From Flavobacteriales bacterium (GTDB taxonomy: Bacteria; Bacteroidota; Bacteroidia; Flavobacteriales_D; CAJJDF01), in the NCBI GenBank assembly GCA_023255335.1, contig JALRIS010000009.1:1-34061 (forward strand): DNA of 34,061 bases, read 5' to 3'. Below are positions 10,951 to 19,018 of the stretch, in pieces. Position numbers and translations under genes: made by a program. The notes beneath the pieces were generated by a model, which was not told the origin of the DNA, searched no databases, and saw nothing but the letters and a program-made list of their open reading frames with translations. Every line of letters begins with the position of its first letter. Within the stretch, counting starts at the first letter, position 1.

Positions 10951-10966
10951 TCACAAACGAAATGAA

Positions 10967-11635
10967 ATGTTTGCCAAACAATTAGTGAACCTCCTAAAGC
11001 ATGAATTGACACTAGAAATGAAACAAAAGCATTTCATAAGCTCTATTGTGCTCTACATTGTTTCGACCATATTTGTGTGTTCACTTTCCTTTACCTCCAT
11101 CTCAGAAACTAGTATTTGGAATGCTCTTTTTTGGATAATCATTCTCTTCTCATTAACCAATGCCATTTCCAAATCTTTTCTTAACGAAAATTCTGACAAA
11201 CAATTATTTCTCTACACCTTAATAAACCCCAGAGTACTTATCGTGGGTAAAATTCTCTACAACTTAGTCCTCTCTATTTTATTGGTTGTTTTGAGCTTTG
11301 TTGTGTTTACTATTTTTATTCAGTCAGACGGACTGACAGACATGAACTATTGGTTGTTTTTTCTTGCGGTGATACTAGGAAGCACCAGCCTATCCTCAAC
11401 TCTGACTATGGTCAGTGCAATCGCCTCTAAAACAAACAATAACATTGGCATTCTCTCCATCCTTGCCTTTCCGATTCTCATCCCTTCCATTTTGCTCTCT
11501 ATCGAGTTTTCCAACCTGGCCATCAATGGAGGTACCACCGAAATGGCTGGCCAATTCATCGTTTTTTTATCGTTGATTAACTTGCTTATAATCATACTTT
11601 CTTTTTTATTATTTCCTTACCTTTGGCGAGAATAA
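10967..11635 (+). CDS. ccmB: Heme exporter protein CcmB
   Basis: Multi-TM protein, LLKHELTLEMKQKHFISSIVLYI..., L.NPRVLIVGKILYNLVLS; directly followed by ccmC, ccmD-like and ccmE genes. Confidence 0.88.
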   Translation: MFAKQLVNLLKHELTLEMKQKHFISSIVLYIVSTIFVCSLSFTSISETSIWNALFWIIILFSLTNAISKSFLNENSDKQLFLYTLINPRVLIVGKILYNLVLSILLVVLSFVVFTIFIQSDGLTDMNYWLFFLAVILGSTSLSSTLTMVSAIASKTNNNIGILSILAFPILIPSILLSIEFSNLAINGGTTEMAGQFIVFLSLINLLIIILSFLLFPYLWRE

Positions 11636-11650
11636 GAGATTTTTTTTGCA

Positions 11651-12706
11651 ATGAAAACAGTTAAACAACATTGGTGGAAGGCTTTATCTGTAATTCTATT
11701 GGTGTACACCTTTGGTTTTTCGTTTTTGGTTCCTCTTTCTCCCTCCATCAAGTCGGCTACTCCCAGCTCTCTTGAAATTGGAGAAAACAAGGTGATATTA
11801 ACTGGCTACAATACCGGATTTACGGCCGATGAGCCTATTCACATTGCAATCGAATATGACAAGCAAACCCTTCTTTGTGGAACAGCTATTTCTGTCTTGA
11901 ATGAAAATCAAATAGAAGCCAGTTTTACTGTGCCTGACTCACTTCCTTCCAAAGTACTTCATCTTAGACTTCATACCACTCGTTTTTCTTGTTTCTCACC
12001 AGAACTGATTAAAGCTTTCTCTATTGTTGAGGCTCCTGCCGATGATGCACAATGTTCGTCCCCTCCACTTGCTAGTTCAGTTCCTTTGGATATTCCAAAT
12101 AGACTACAACTAAACGAAACCATACGAAACCTCATGTTTCATGTGCCGATGTGGTTTACCATGATGGTAATTCTTTCAATTTCCTTCTGGTATTCCATCA
12201 AATACCTCAACACCTTTGATTTGCGTTATGATAGAATTGCAAGAGAGGCCGTAAACATCGGATTATTATTTGCTGCCTTAGGGTTAGTTACGGGTTCTAT
12301 TTGGGCAAAATTCACCTGGAGCGAGCACACAGATTTATTCACCACATCGGGGTGGTGGGTAAATGATGTAAAACTCAATGGAGCCGCCATTACCACCTTA
12401 ATTTATTTGGCTTACAGAATTTTGAGAAACTCCCTACAAGAAGCCAATCAAAAAGCAAAAGTAAGTGCCGTCTATAATATTTTCGCCTTTGTATTAATGC
12501 TGGTATTTATTATGATTTTACCTCGAATTACAGATTCATTACATCCTGGCAATGGAGGGAATCCTGCCTTTGGAAAGTATGATCTTGACAGCACCCTAAG
12601 GAAAGTATTCTATCCGGCTGTTGTGGGTTGGATACTCCTCGGAATTTGGATGCTCTCACTCAAAAAAAGAATTTCAACCCTCGAAAACAACCTAGAAGAT
12701 GAATAA
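11651..12706 (+). CDS. ccmC: Cytochrome c biogenesis protein CcmC/CcsA-type with periplasmic insert
   Basis: ETIRNLMFHVPMWFTMMVIL and SGWWVNDVKLNGAAITTLIYLAYRIL (WWD-type region); about 110-aa insert between the first two TM segments. Confidence 0.88.
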   Translation: MKTVKQHWWKALSVILLVYTFGFSFLVPLSPSIKSATPSSLEIGENKVILTGYNTGFTADEPIHIAIEYDKQTLLCGTAISVLNENQIEASFTVPDSLPSKVLHLRLHTTRFSCFSPELIKAFSIVEAPADDAQCSSPPLASSVPLDIPNRLQLNETIRNLMFHVPMWFTMMVILSISFWYSIKYLNTFDLRYDRIAREAVNIGLLFAALGLVTGSIWAKFTWSEHTDLFTTSGWWVNDVKLNGAAITTLIYLAYRILRNSLQEANQKAKVSAVYNIFAFVLMLVFIMILPRITDSLHPGNGGNPAFGKYDLDSTLRKVFYPAVVGWILLGIWMLSLKKRISTLENNLEDE

Positions 12707-12914
12707 AAAAATCGTTTTTTTACTCTTAGCATTCATTGCTTTTTTTTACAACGCGAGCCTTGCCAAAGGCAATTTGGTGGAACAAACTTTTCACGAATCG
12801 GGAAAAATAAACGTGGTAGTTGCCATCGTTCTTGTAATATTTATCGGTTTGATTTTTTATTTGATAAAATTGGATAGAAAAATTTCCAAAATAGAGAAAG
12901 AATCAAAAAAATAA
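12699..12914 (+). CDS. CcmD-like small single-TM protein
   Basis: 71 aa, signal peptide plus one TM and a basic tail (IFYLIKLDRKISKIEKESKK), placed between ccmC and ccmE. Confidence 0.7.
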   Translation: MNKKIVFLLLAFIAFFYNASLAKGNLVEQTFHESGKINVVVAIVLVIFIGLIFYLIKLDRKISKIEKESKK

Positions 12915-12943
12915 AATAGGTAACTTTAAGTAAAATTTGCATC

Positions 12944-13315
12944 ATGAGAAAAGTCGAAATTGCACTAATAATTGTTGTAGCTGTTACGATAGGAATTATA
13001 TTTAGCTACTCCTCGCAGGCAAGTCGCTATGGTAACTTTACGCAGGCGTTTGCCGAAGAAGGCAAAACCTTTAAGGTAATTGGCACTCTCAACAAAGATA
13101 TTCCAGTAGAAACTCCTCAAGCCAACTTGGTTATTTTCAATATGATTGACCAAAACGGAAAAGAATGTAAAGTGTACCTCAACGAAACGGTACAAGAACA
13201 TTTTGATAGGTCGGATCAAGTAGTTATTACAGGAACTGCCGATAGCGAAAAAAATGCATTCTTTGCCACAGAACACCAGGCAAAATGCCCTTCAAAATAC
13301 AATGACGAAAAGTAG
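12944..13315 (+). CDS. ccmE: Cytochrome c maturation protein CcmE, CxxxY variant
   Basis: N-terminal TM, OB-fold-type core (FKVIGTLNKDIPVETPQANLVIFNMIDQNGKECKVYLNETVQEHFDRSDQVVITGT), C-terminal AKCPSKY. Confidence 0.87.
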   Translation: MRKVEIALIIVVAVTIGIIFSYSSQASRYGNFTQAFAEEGKTFKVIGTLNKDIPVETPQANLVIFNMIDQNGKECKVYLNETVQEHFDRSDQVVITGTADSEKNAFFATEHQAKCPSKYNDEK

Positions 13316-13321
13316 CCAACT

Positions 13322-13720
13322 TTACTGACAGTGTTCACACACTCCCTTGGCATGAACCTCAAAAGAATCGATAAGGTGATTACTCTTGTTGATGAAAGAA
13401 TCTGCCGGTAAATCAACGCAATAAACCGAATTACACTGGGTGCACTGTAGGTGTAGATGATTGTGTATATGATTGTCCTGCTGGCAAGTATCCTCACACA
13501 TTGCATATCGCAAATCCTCGCCTGCGATGGAAATTGAATGAATAATACCTGTTTCTAGAAACGTTTTGATTGTGCGATATAAAGTAACACGATTATACTC
13601 TCCCAGCTTATTTTCTATGTACGAAATGGAAACAGCTGAAGAGGAATCACTGATAATTTCCAATACCGATTTCCTAAAAGGAGTCTCGCTGATATTTTTT
13701 CTTTTTAAGATTGATTTCAT
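13322..13720 (-). CDS. Fur family transcriptional regulator (Zur-like)
   Basis: RVTLYRTIKTFLETGIIHSI recognition helix; DNHIHNHLHLQCTQCNSVYCVDLP and CEHC metal-site motifs. Confidence 0.88.
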   Translation of the reverse strand: MKSILKRKNISETPFRKSVLEIISDSSSAVSISYIENKLGEYNRVTLYRTIKTFLETGIIHSISIAGEDLRYAMCEDTCQQDNHIHNHLHLQCTQCNSVYCVDLPADSFINKSNHLIDSFEVHAKGVCEHCQ

Positions 13721-13737
13721 GTTCCTGAGAAAAATAT

Positions 13738-13754
13738 TTGCAACATTGTTACAA
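13738..13754. promoter_or_regulatory. Candidate Fur/Zur-family operator (inverted repeat)
   Basis: TTGCAACA-T-TGTTACAA, 8-1-8 with 7/8 arm identity, in the divergent intergenic region. Confidence 0.6.
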
Positions 13755-13771
13755 AAAATTCATTAATTCCT

Positions 13772-13798
13772 TATATTTGCATCACAGTTGCAAATATA
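13772..13798. promoter_or_regulatory. Perfect inverted repeat overlapping a TAnnTTTG -7 element, directly before the TonB receptor ATG
   Basis: TATATTTGCA-N7-TGCAAATATA (10/10 arms); the left arm is itself TATATTTG. Confidence 0.6.
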
Positions 13799-16047
13799 TG
13801 AAGTTTTATTCTATCTTACTTGTTTTAGTACTTACCAGTTTCGCCAGACTCTATTCTCAAGAATATCAAGGAATAGTAGTGGACAAAGAAAATGGCTCAC
13901 CCGTACCGTATGCCTCTATTTGGATCGTAGACCTAAATACAGGCGTTTCTTGCAACAGCCAAGGAAGGTTTCTCTTAGACTTTTCGCTCCCACAAACCAT
14001 GCACATCAAAGTATCGGCAGTGGGTTACACGAGTGCCATTAGTTCTATTTCAAAAAATGACACCAACCAGATTGTACTAGTTCTCTCACCCTCTCACATT
14101 GAACTACAAGAAATGGAAATATCCACCACCACGGGAATTCTTCAAAACTACTCCATCACCAATGTCGAGTCCAAAACTCTGGAAGAACTCACAACGATCA
14201 ACACCACCACACTGGGTCAATCTCTAGGAAATATTTCTGGAGTTTACAACAATTCTACCGGAAATGGAATCAACAAACCAGTAATACGAGGAATGAGCGG
14301 TATGAGAGTAAGCACTTACCTCAACGGGCTAAAAATAGAAAATCAACAATGGGGTGGTGATCACGGAATTGGCGTAGATGCATTAGGAATAGAAAAAGTG
14401 GAAGTGATAAAAGGAGCGTCCTCTCTACTCTATGGATCCGATGCGTTGGGTGGAGTGATTTACCTCCACGAAGAAAAATATGCTGAATCTAATATGTTTG
14501 AGGCTGGAATAAACTCCCAATTCGAGTTAAATTCTATGGGGTTTACGAATGGATTTCACATGAAAATCGCCAAAAAAAACATTCGATTCAACTTATTTGG
14601 AAACCAAACCTCGCAAGCAGATTATCAAGTTCCCAACGGAGATTTTGTGTTTAATTCAAGATTTAAAGGACAAGGAATAAAAGCCGCACTAGGCATGAAC
14701 AAGAACAATTGGGTGGGTAATATTCGGTACACCTTCGTTTCCAATGAACTCGGAATACCGGGACATACGCATGACTCTGTACCTAGCAAAGAAGATTTAT
14801 TCAAGCCTACTGCTTCCCGGAAAAAAACACTCCCACTCCAAGTAAATTCCTCTCACTTTTTGAGTACTGATCATAAATTATACTTCAATAAAAGTGAATT
14901 AAAATTCACCTTGGGATTAGTTTCTAACAACCTAGAAGAATTTGATGAAAAAGTGACTATTCCTGGAATTGCCATGAAACTCAATACTTTTTCGTTCAAC
15001 GGACTATGGAGAATTACCTCTTGGAAAAAACACAAGATATTGATAGGGGCACAAGGAAATATTCAGACCAACAAGAACAATGAAAAAGCGGAAGAGATTT
15101 TACTCCAAAACTTACAATCAAATTCTGCTGGAGTGTTTGGAATGATTCATTCAAAATGGAATCAACAGCTGGAAACTCAATTTGGAATTCGAGCCGATAG
15201 AAATGAGTTTGAAATAGCTTCAAATTCTTTACAAGATCCTGGACTCACCCTGAATTACCAAAGTTTAACTTACTCGGCAGGTTTGAGCTACAAAAAAAAC
15301 AAACATGCTTACAGAATAAATATTTCTTCGGGATATAGACCGCCACATCCGATCGAGAGTCTTGCTAATGGTGTTCATCACTCTTCAAGAAGGTTTGAGA
15401 TTGGCTCACTTTCGCTCCAACCCGAATTTGCCAACCAACTAGACCTATCTTATGAATTTAACAACGAACATATAGGACTGCTACTCAATCCTTACGTTTC
15501 AGTTATTCAACACTATGTTTACCTCAACTATACTGACTCTCTCATCGATAATTACCCCGTAGTGAACTACGCCCAAAATGAGCTTACCTACTTTTATGGA
15601 GGAGAAGTGACTTTGCATTATCACCCGCACTTTTTACACAATTTACACATAGAAACTCATTACACTTATTTATTTGCCGAGGATGGCCAAGGAAAGGCAA
15701 TCTCTCAAATTCCTCAACCCAGACTGATGGGATTACTTACCTATGACATCGAGTCTAAGTCCAAATTAATCCCTTCTTCACTTGCACTTCAAGCGACCCT
15801 TTTTGGAAGGCAGCAAAGGGTAATTGAAAATGAAATATACTCTGATCAATACAGTTTATTAGACCTTGGAGCAAGCTGGAAAATCGCAAGTACGAAACTA
15901 AAAGGTCACTTAAAAATAGGTGCGAGAAATATTATTAATACGAATTATATCAATCATTTATCAGAATTAAAACCTCTGGGTATTCAGAACCCAGGAAGGA
16001 ACTTTTATTTCAGTCTTAACCTCAAAATAAATCAAAAAACAACCTAA
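13798..16047 (+). CDS. TonB-dependent receptor (ZnuD-like) with N-terminal carboxypeptidase-like regulatory domain
   Basis: YQGIVVDKENGSPVPYASIWI N-domain; plug KPVIRGMSGMRVSTYLNGLKIENQQWGGDHGIGVDALGIEKVEVIKGASSLLYGSDALGGVIY; ANGVHHSSRRFEIGSLSLQPEFANQLDLSYEF resembles the ZnuD segment. Start placed at MKFYSILL. Confidence 0.9.
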   Translation: MKFYSILLVLVLTSFARLYSQEYQGIVVDKENGSPVPYASIWIVDLNTGVSCNSQGRFLLDFSLPQTMHIKVSAVGYTSAISSISKNDTNQIVLVLSPSHIELQEMEISTTTGILQNYSITNVESKTLEELTTINTTTLGQSLGNISGVYNNSTGNGINKPVIRGMSGMRVSTYLNGLKIENQQWGGDHGIGVDALGIEKVEVIKGASSLLYGSDALGGVIYLHEEKYAESNMFEAGINSQFELNSMGFTNGFHMKIAKKNIRFNLFGNQTSQADYQVPNGDFVFNSRFKGQGIKAALGMNKNNWVGNIRYTFVSNELGIPGHTHDSVPSKEDLFKPTASRKKTLPLQVNSSHFLSTDHKLYFNKSELKFTLGLVSNNLEEFDEKVTIPGIAMKLNTFSFNGLWRITSWKKHKILIGAQGNIQTNKNNEKAEEILLQNLQSNSAGVFGMIHSKWNQQLETQFGIRADRNEFEIASNSLQDPGLTLNYQSLTYSAGLSYKKNKHAYRINISSGYRPPHPIESLANGVHHSSRRFEIGSLSLQPEFANQLDLSYEFNNEHIGLLLNPYVSVIQHYVYLNYTDSLIDNYPVVNYAQNELTYFYGGEVTLHYHPHFLHNLHIETHYTYLFAEDGQGKAISQIPQPRLMGLLTYDIESKSKLIPSSLALQATLFGRQQRVIENEIYSDQYSLLDLGASWKIASTKLKGHLKIGARNIINTNYINHLSELKPLGIQNPGRNFYFSLNLKINQKTT

Positions 16048-16048
16048 C

Positions 16049-16261
16049 ATGAAAAAAATAATCAACACCACCATTATCCTTGCAGGACTTTCTATCTTTT
16101 CAGTTTCTTGCAACAAATCCGAATGCCATGAATGCCACTATGACAAAGACGGTGCAGAAGTAGAATTAGGTGAAAAATGTGACTCGGACCTAGAAACATT
16201 AGAAGCAGAAGGAATTGATGTAAATGGAGTAAACTACGAAGTGCATTGTCACGAACATTAA
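16049..16261 (+). CDS. Small Cys/His-rich lipoprotein
   Basis: 70 aa; lipobox SVSC; CHECHYD ... VHCHEH at the C-terminus; immediately downstream of the TonB receptor. Confidence 0.75.
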   Translation: MKKIINTTIILAGLSIFSVSCNKSECHECHYDKDGAEVELGEKCDSDLETLEAEGIDVNGVNYEVHCHEH

Positions 16262-16268
16262 TTTATTA

Positions 16269-16298
16269 ACTTTGGTGAATACAACCAATCACCAAAGT
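16269..16298. repeat. Perfect 10-bp inverted repeat abutting a start codon
   Basis: ACTTTGGTGA-N10-TCACCAAAGT; the right arm ends one base before the ATG at 16299; the left arm overlaps TAACTTTG (16267-16274). Confidence 0.75.
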
Positions 16299-17168
16299 AT
16301 GAATTTATCTCAAAGCAAAAGAACCCTTTTCGCCTTCGCACTATCCTGTTGTTTTCTCTCTGGATTTTCAGCTACTTCACCCTCAAAGAAAGTCACGAAG
16401 AAAAATCTTTGTGACACTTGGTTTGTTGGACAGGCATGGGAAATAAGACAAAACGGAGACAAAAAAGACCAATCGAAGAAAGCGAAAGGGTCTTCCTTTG
16501 TGTTTACTCAAGACAACACATTCCTGCTCAAAGATCGAGCAAAGTCTGTTCCTGACACCCAAGAAGGAAGGTTTTCTATCTTTTCAAAAGACTCAATAAT
16601 TATCGTTTTTGGAAGCCAAAAAATGATATTTCAGGTATCATTTCCCTCAAAAGACAGCATGACTCTTTCTGGAAACACCTATGGACGAAACTTATTCATA
16701 GGGCTTTCGAGAGATTCCATTGCGCCTTACCAAAGGACTGAAAAAGAATCAAGAAGAATGTATGAAGAAGAAATTGTATCCGAATACTATGAAAACCCCA
16801 AGATAGACGAAGAAATTGAAATGGTAGAGGAAACGATTGAAGAGGTAGTGGAAGAAATACATGAAATACCCAGAAAAGAGCCTGAACACATAACACGTGA
16901 ACGAGAAAAGAACATAGCCGAAATGAAACTAATTGGACAATGGAAGCTCGAAGATTCCAAGAAGCCATTTTTCACACTAAGCTACAATCACTATAGTATC
17001 TCTAATCAAGGTGAATTTGAATTATTTGGATCTTGGACACTTTTAAATAATCTCATTAGAATTACAAACAACAAAGGTACTTTTAGCTATAAAATTTTGA
17101 ATCAAACGAGAACAAGAATCGAAATATCAGACTTGCAAACGACTAAAGTAATTGTTTTAGTAAAGTAG
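16299..17168 (+). CDS. Hypothetical secreted protein with two lipocalin-like segments joined by an acidic linker
   Basis: MNLSQSKRTLFAFALSCCFLSGFSA signal; N-terminal and C-terminal beta-rich segments; EEEIVSEYYENPKIDEEIEMVEETIEEVVEEIHEIP linker. Confidence 0.6.
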   Translation: MNLSQSKRTLFAFALSCCFLSGFSATSPSKKVTKKNLCDTWFVGQAWEIRQNGDKKDQSKKAKGSSFVFTQDNTFLLKDRAKSVPDTQEGRFSIFSKDSIIIVFGSQKMIFQVSFPSKDSMTLSGNTYGRNLFIGLSRDSIAPYQRTEKESRRMYEEEIVSEYYENPKIDEEIEMVEETIEEVVEEIHEIPRKEPEHITREREKNIAEMKLIGQWKLEDSKKPFFTLSYNHYSISNQGEFELFGSWTLLNNLIRITNNKGTFSYKILNQTRTRIEISDLQTTKVIVLVK

Positions 17169-17194
17169 AAAAGAAACTCCCAAATTCTAATAGA

Positions 17195-19018
17195 ATGAAT
17201 AATCTCTCGAAACTAACTGTTTTTCTTATCCTTATGAGTAAGTGGGCCCTATCTCAGTCACCTTTACTAGTAAAGAATATCAATCCCAGTTTTGCAACGT
17301 CTAGCTATCCACAAAACCTCACACCCTTGAATGGAGTCCTGTATTTTTCAGCAGATGACGGAACTCATGGTTTTGAGTTATGGAAAACTGACGGCACTAC
17401 TTCTGGGACAGTTCAAGTTAAAGACCTTACGCCAGGAGTTTTAGGCACTGATAATTTAAGAGATTTTACAACAACCAATTCACAATTATTTTTCACTTGT
17501 AGGACGGGAACAGAGCTTTGGGTTAGCAATGGAAATGCATCAGGAACAGATACATTAATAACCTTTCCTGATATTGGAACCATTCAGGACAACAGCCTCT
17601 TCCCTCTGGATAACTCGCTATTATTCGTCACCCAAGATTTTTCATCAGGTAATTTAAGTTTGTGGAAAAGTAACGGAACAGTTGCATCCACAGTAAAACT
17701 AAAAACATTTAGCAGTGGTGGGAACTCAATTCACTTTTCGACTTTCAAATACTATAACAATGAAGTATATTTTGTGGCCAATGACGGAGTAACTGGCCAA
17801 GAAGTTTGGAAAACTGACGGAACTGCTTCCGGTACAGTTATTCTGAAAGATATTAACTCTGGAATGAATGACGGAACACCGTGGCCAGATTCGCCATTTT
17901 TTAATTTGATAAATGGTGAATTATTCTTTGTTGGGAATGATGGGGTATCTGGAAATGAGCTTTGGAAAACAGACGGTACCTCAATTGGAACGACACTTAT
18001 AAAAGACATAAAAGCAGGAGCCGGGAGCTCAAACATAACCTCACCTATTTGTGTCGGGAAAAACCTATATTTCCATGTATTTATAAATGGAAAAACAGCA
18101 CTTTGGAAATCCGATGGAACAAACACTGGAACAATTAAAATAATTGATTTATCGCGGAATGATTTTATGATTGCGTTAGATTCCAACACCCTCATATTCA
18201 ACCAAGACAACACATCCCCTATCAATTATGGACGAGAACTCTGGACAACAAACGGAACTCCTGCTAGTACTGTTTTACTAAAAGATATCAATCCAGGAAA
18301 TGCGCATGGATTGCCTGCAAATCATTTCAAAGGATTAGTCATTGATTCTATTCTCTACTTCAACGGGCAAGAAACAACTCATGGGCTAGAATTATGGAGG
18401 TCAGATGGAACAGACACAGGAACTTATTTGGTAAAAGACTTAAACCCTGGTATTGGAGACGGCTTTTTGAATAACTCCAAATTTTTATTCGATGGCAATG
18501 GAAACTTATTCTTTGATGCTATCTCGAGAGGAGGAGGTTCTTCTACCGAGCTTTGGCAAAGCAATGGAACAGACACGGGCACAATAAGGCTGGATGTTGA
18601 TACGAATGGTGGCGGCTCCATTCCTTTGCAACTTAAATTAATAGACACAACCCTATTTTTTACCGCCAACGATGGCTTCACAGGAGTTGAGTTATATTCC
18701 ACAATTGCAGATTCCATAAAAAAGAAAGTGATTGTTGCTGGTCCTCCGTCATTTATCTCTGAAACAAATCTCTCTAATTCATTCGATATTTACCCGAATC
18801 CAACTTCAGGGATTTTCTATTTGATTAAGGACAATACGCTGCACCTTGGCGCCTTCAACATGAAAATCACCAGCATTGAAGGTAGAATAATGACGAAAAA
18901 ATCAGAGTTAAATTGTTCCACAGAATTTAATATTTCAGACTACCCCAAAGGGATTTATCTTATCATCATAACAGATAACAAAGGCGGAATCTTCAGAAAA
19001 AAACTAGTTAAACACTAA
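17195..19018 (+). CDS. ELWxxDGT-repeat protein with T9SS type A C-terminal sorting domain
   Basis: Repeated ELWKTDGTxxGTxxxKDxxxG units; C-terminal FDIYPNPTSGIFYL...KGIYLIIITDNKGGIFRKKLVKH. Confidence 0.92.
   Translation: MNNLSKLTVFLILMSKWALSQSPLLVKNINPSFATSSYPQNLTPLNGVLYFSADDGTHGFELWKTDGTTSGTVQVKDLTPGVLGTDNLRDFTTTNSQLFFTCRTGTELWVSNGNASGTDTLITFPDIGTIQDNSLFPLDNSLLFVTQDFSSGNLSLWKSNGTVASTVKLKTFSSGGNSIHFSTFKYYNNEVYFVANDGVTGQEVWKTDGTASGTVILKDINSGMNDGTPWPDSPFFNLINGELFFVGNDGVSGNELWKTDGTSIGTTLIKDIKAGAGSSNITSPICVGKNLYFHVFINGKTALWKSDGTNTGTIKIIDLSRNDFMIALDSNTLIFNQDNTSPINYGRELWTTNGTPASTVLLKDINPGNAHGLPANHFKGLVIDSILYFNGQETTHGLELWRSDGTDTGTYLVKDLNPGIGDGFLNNSKFLFDGNGNLFFDAISRGGGSSTELWQSNGTDTGTIRLDVDTNGGGSIPLQLKLIDTTLFFTANDGFTGVELYSTIADSIKKKVIVAGPPSFISETNLSNSFDIYPNPTSGIFYLIKDNTLHLGAFNMKITSIEGRIMTKKSELNCSTEFNISDYPKGIYLIIITDNKGGIFRKKLVKH

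Noticed and set aside
10789-10965. 58-codon ORF (MSLKRLLHFCCLLSLNSEAQ...) before ccmB
   Set aside because: Below track cutoff, odd composition, and the likely ccmB promoter TAACTTTG lies within its 3' end; probably non-coding.
12965-13506. Minus-strand ORFs 12965-13276 and 13216-13506
   Set aside because: Antisense to ccmE and frame-shadow of the Fur gene; no domain features.
17752-18225. 157-aa minus-strand ORF inside the ELWxxDGT gene
   Set aside because: Antisense open frame produced by the repeated codon pattern; no start context or recognisable domain.
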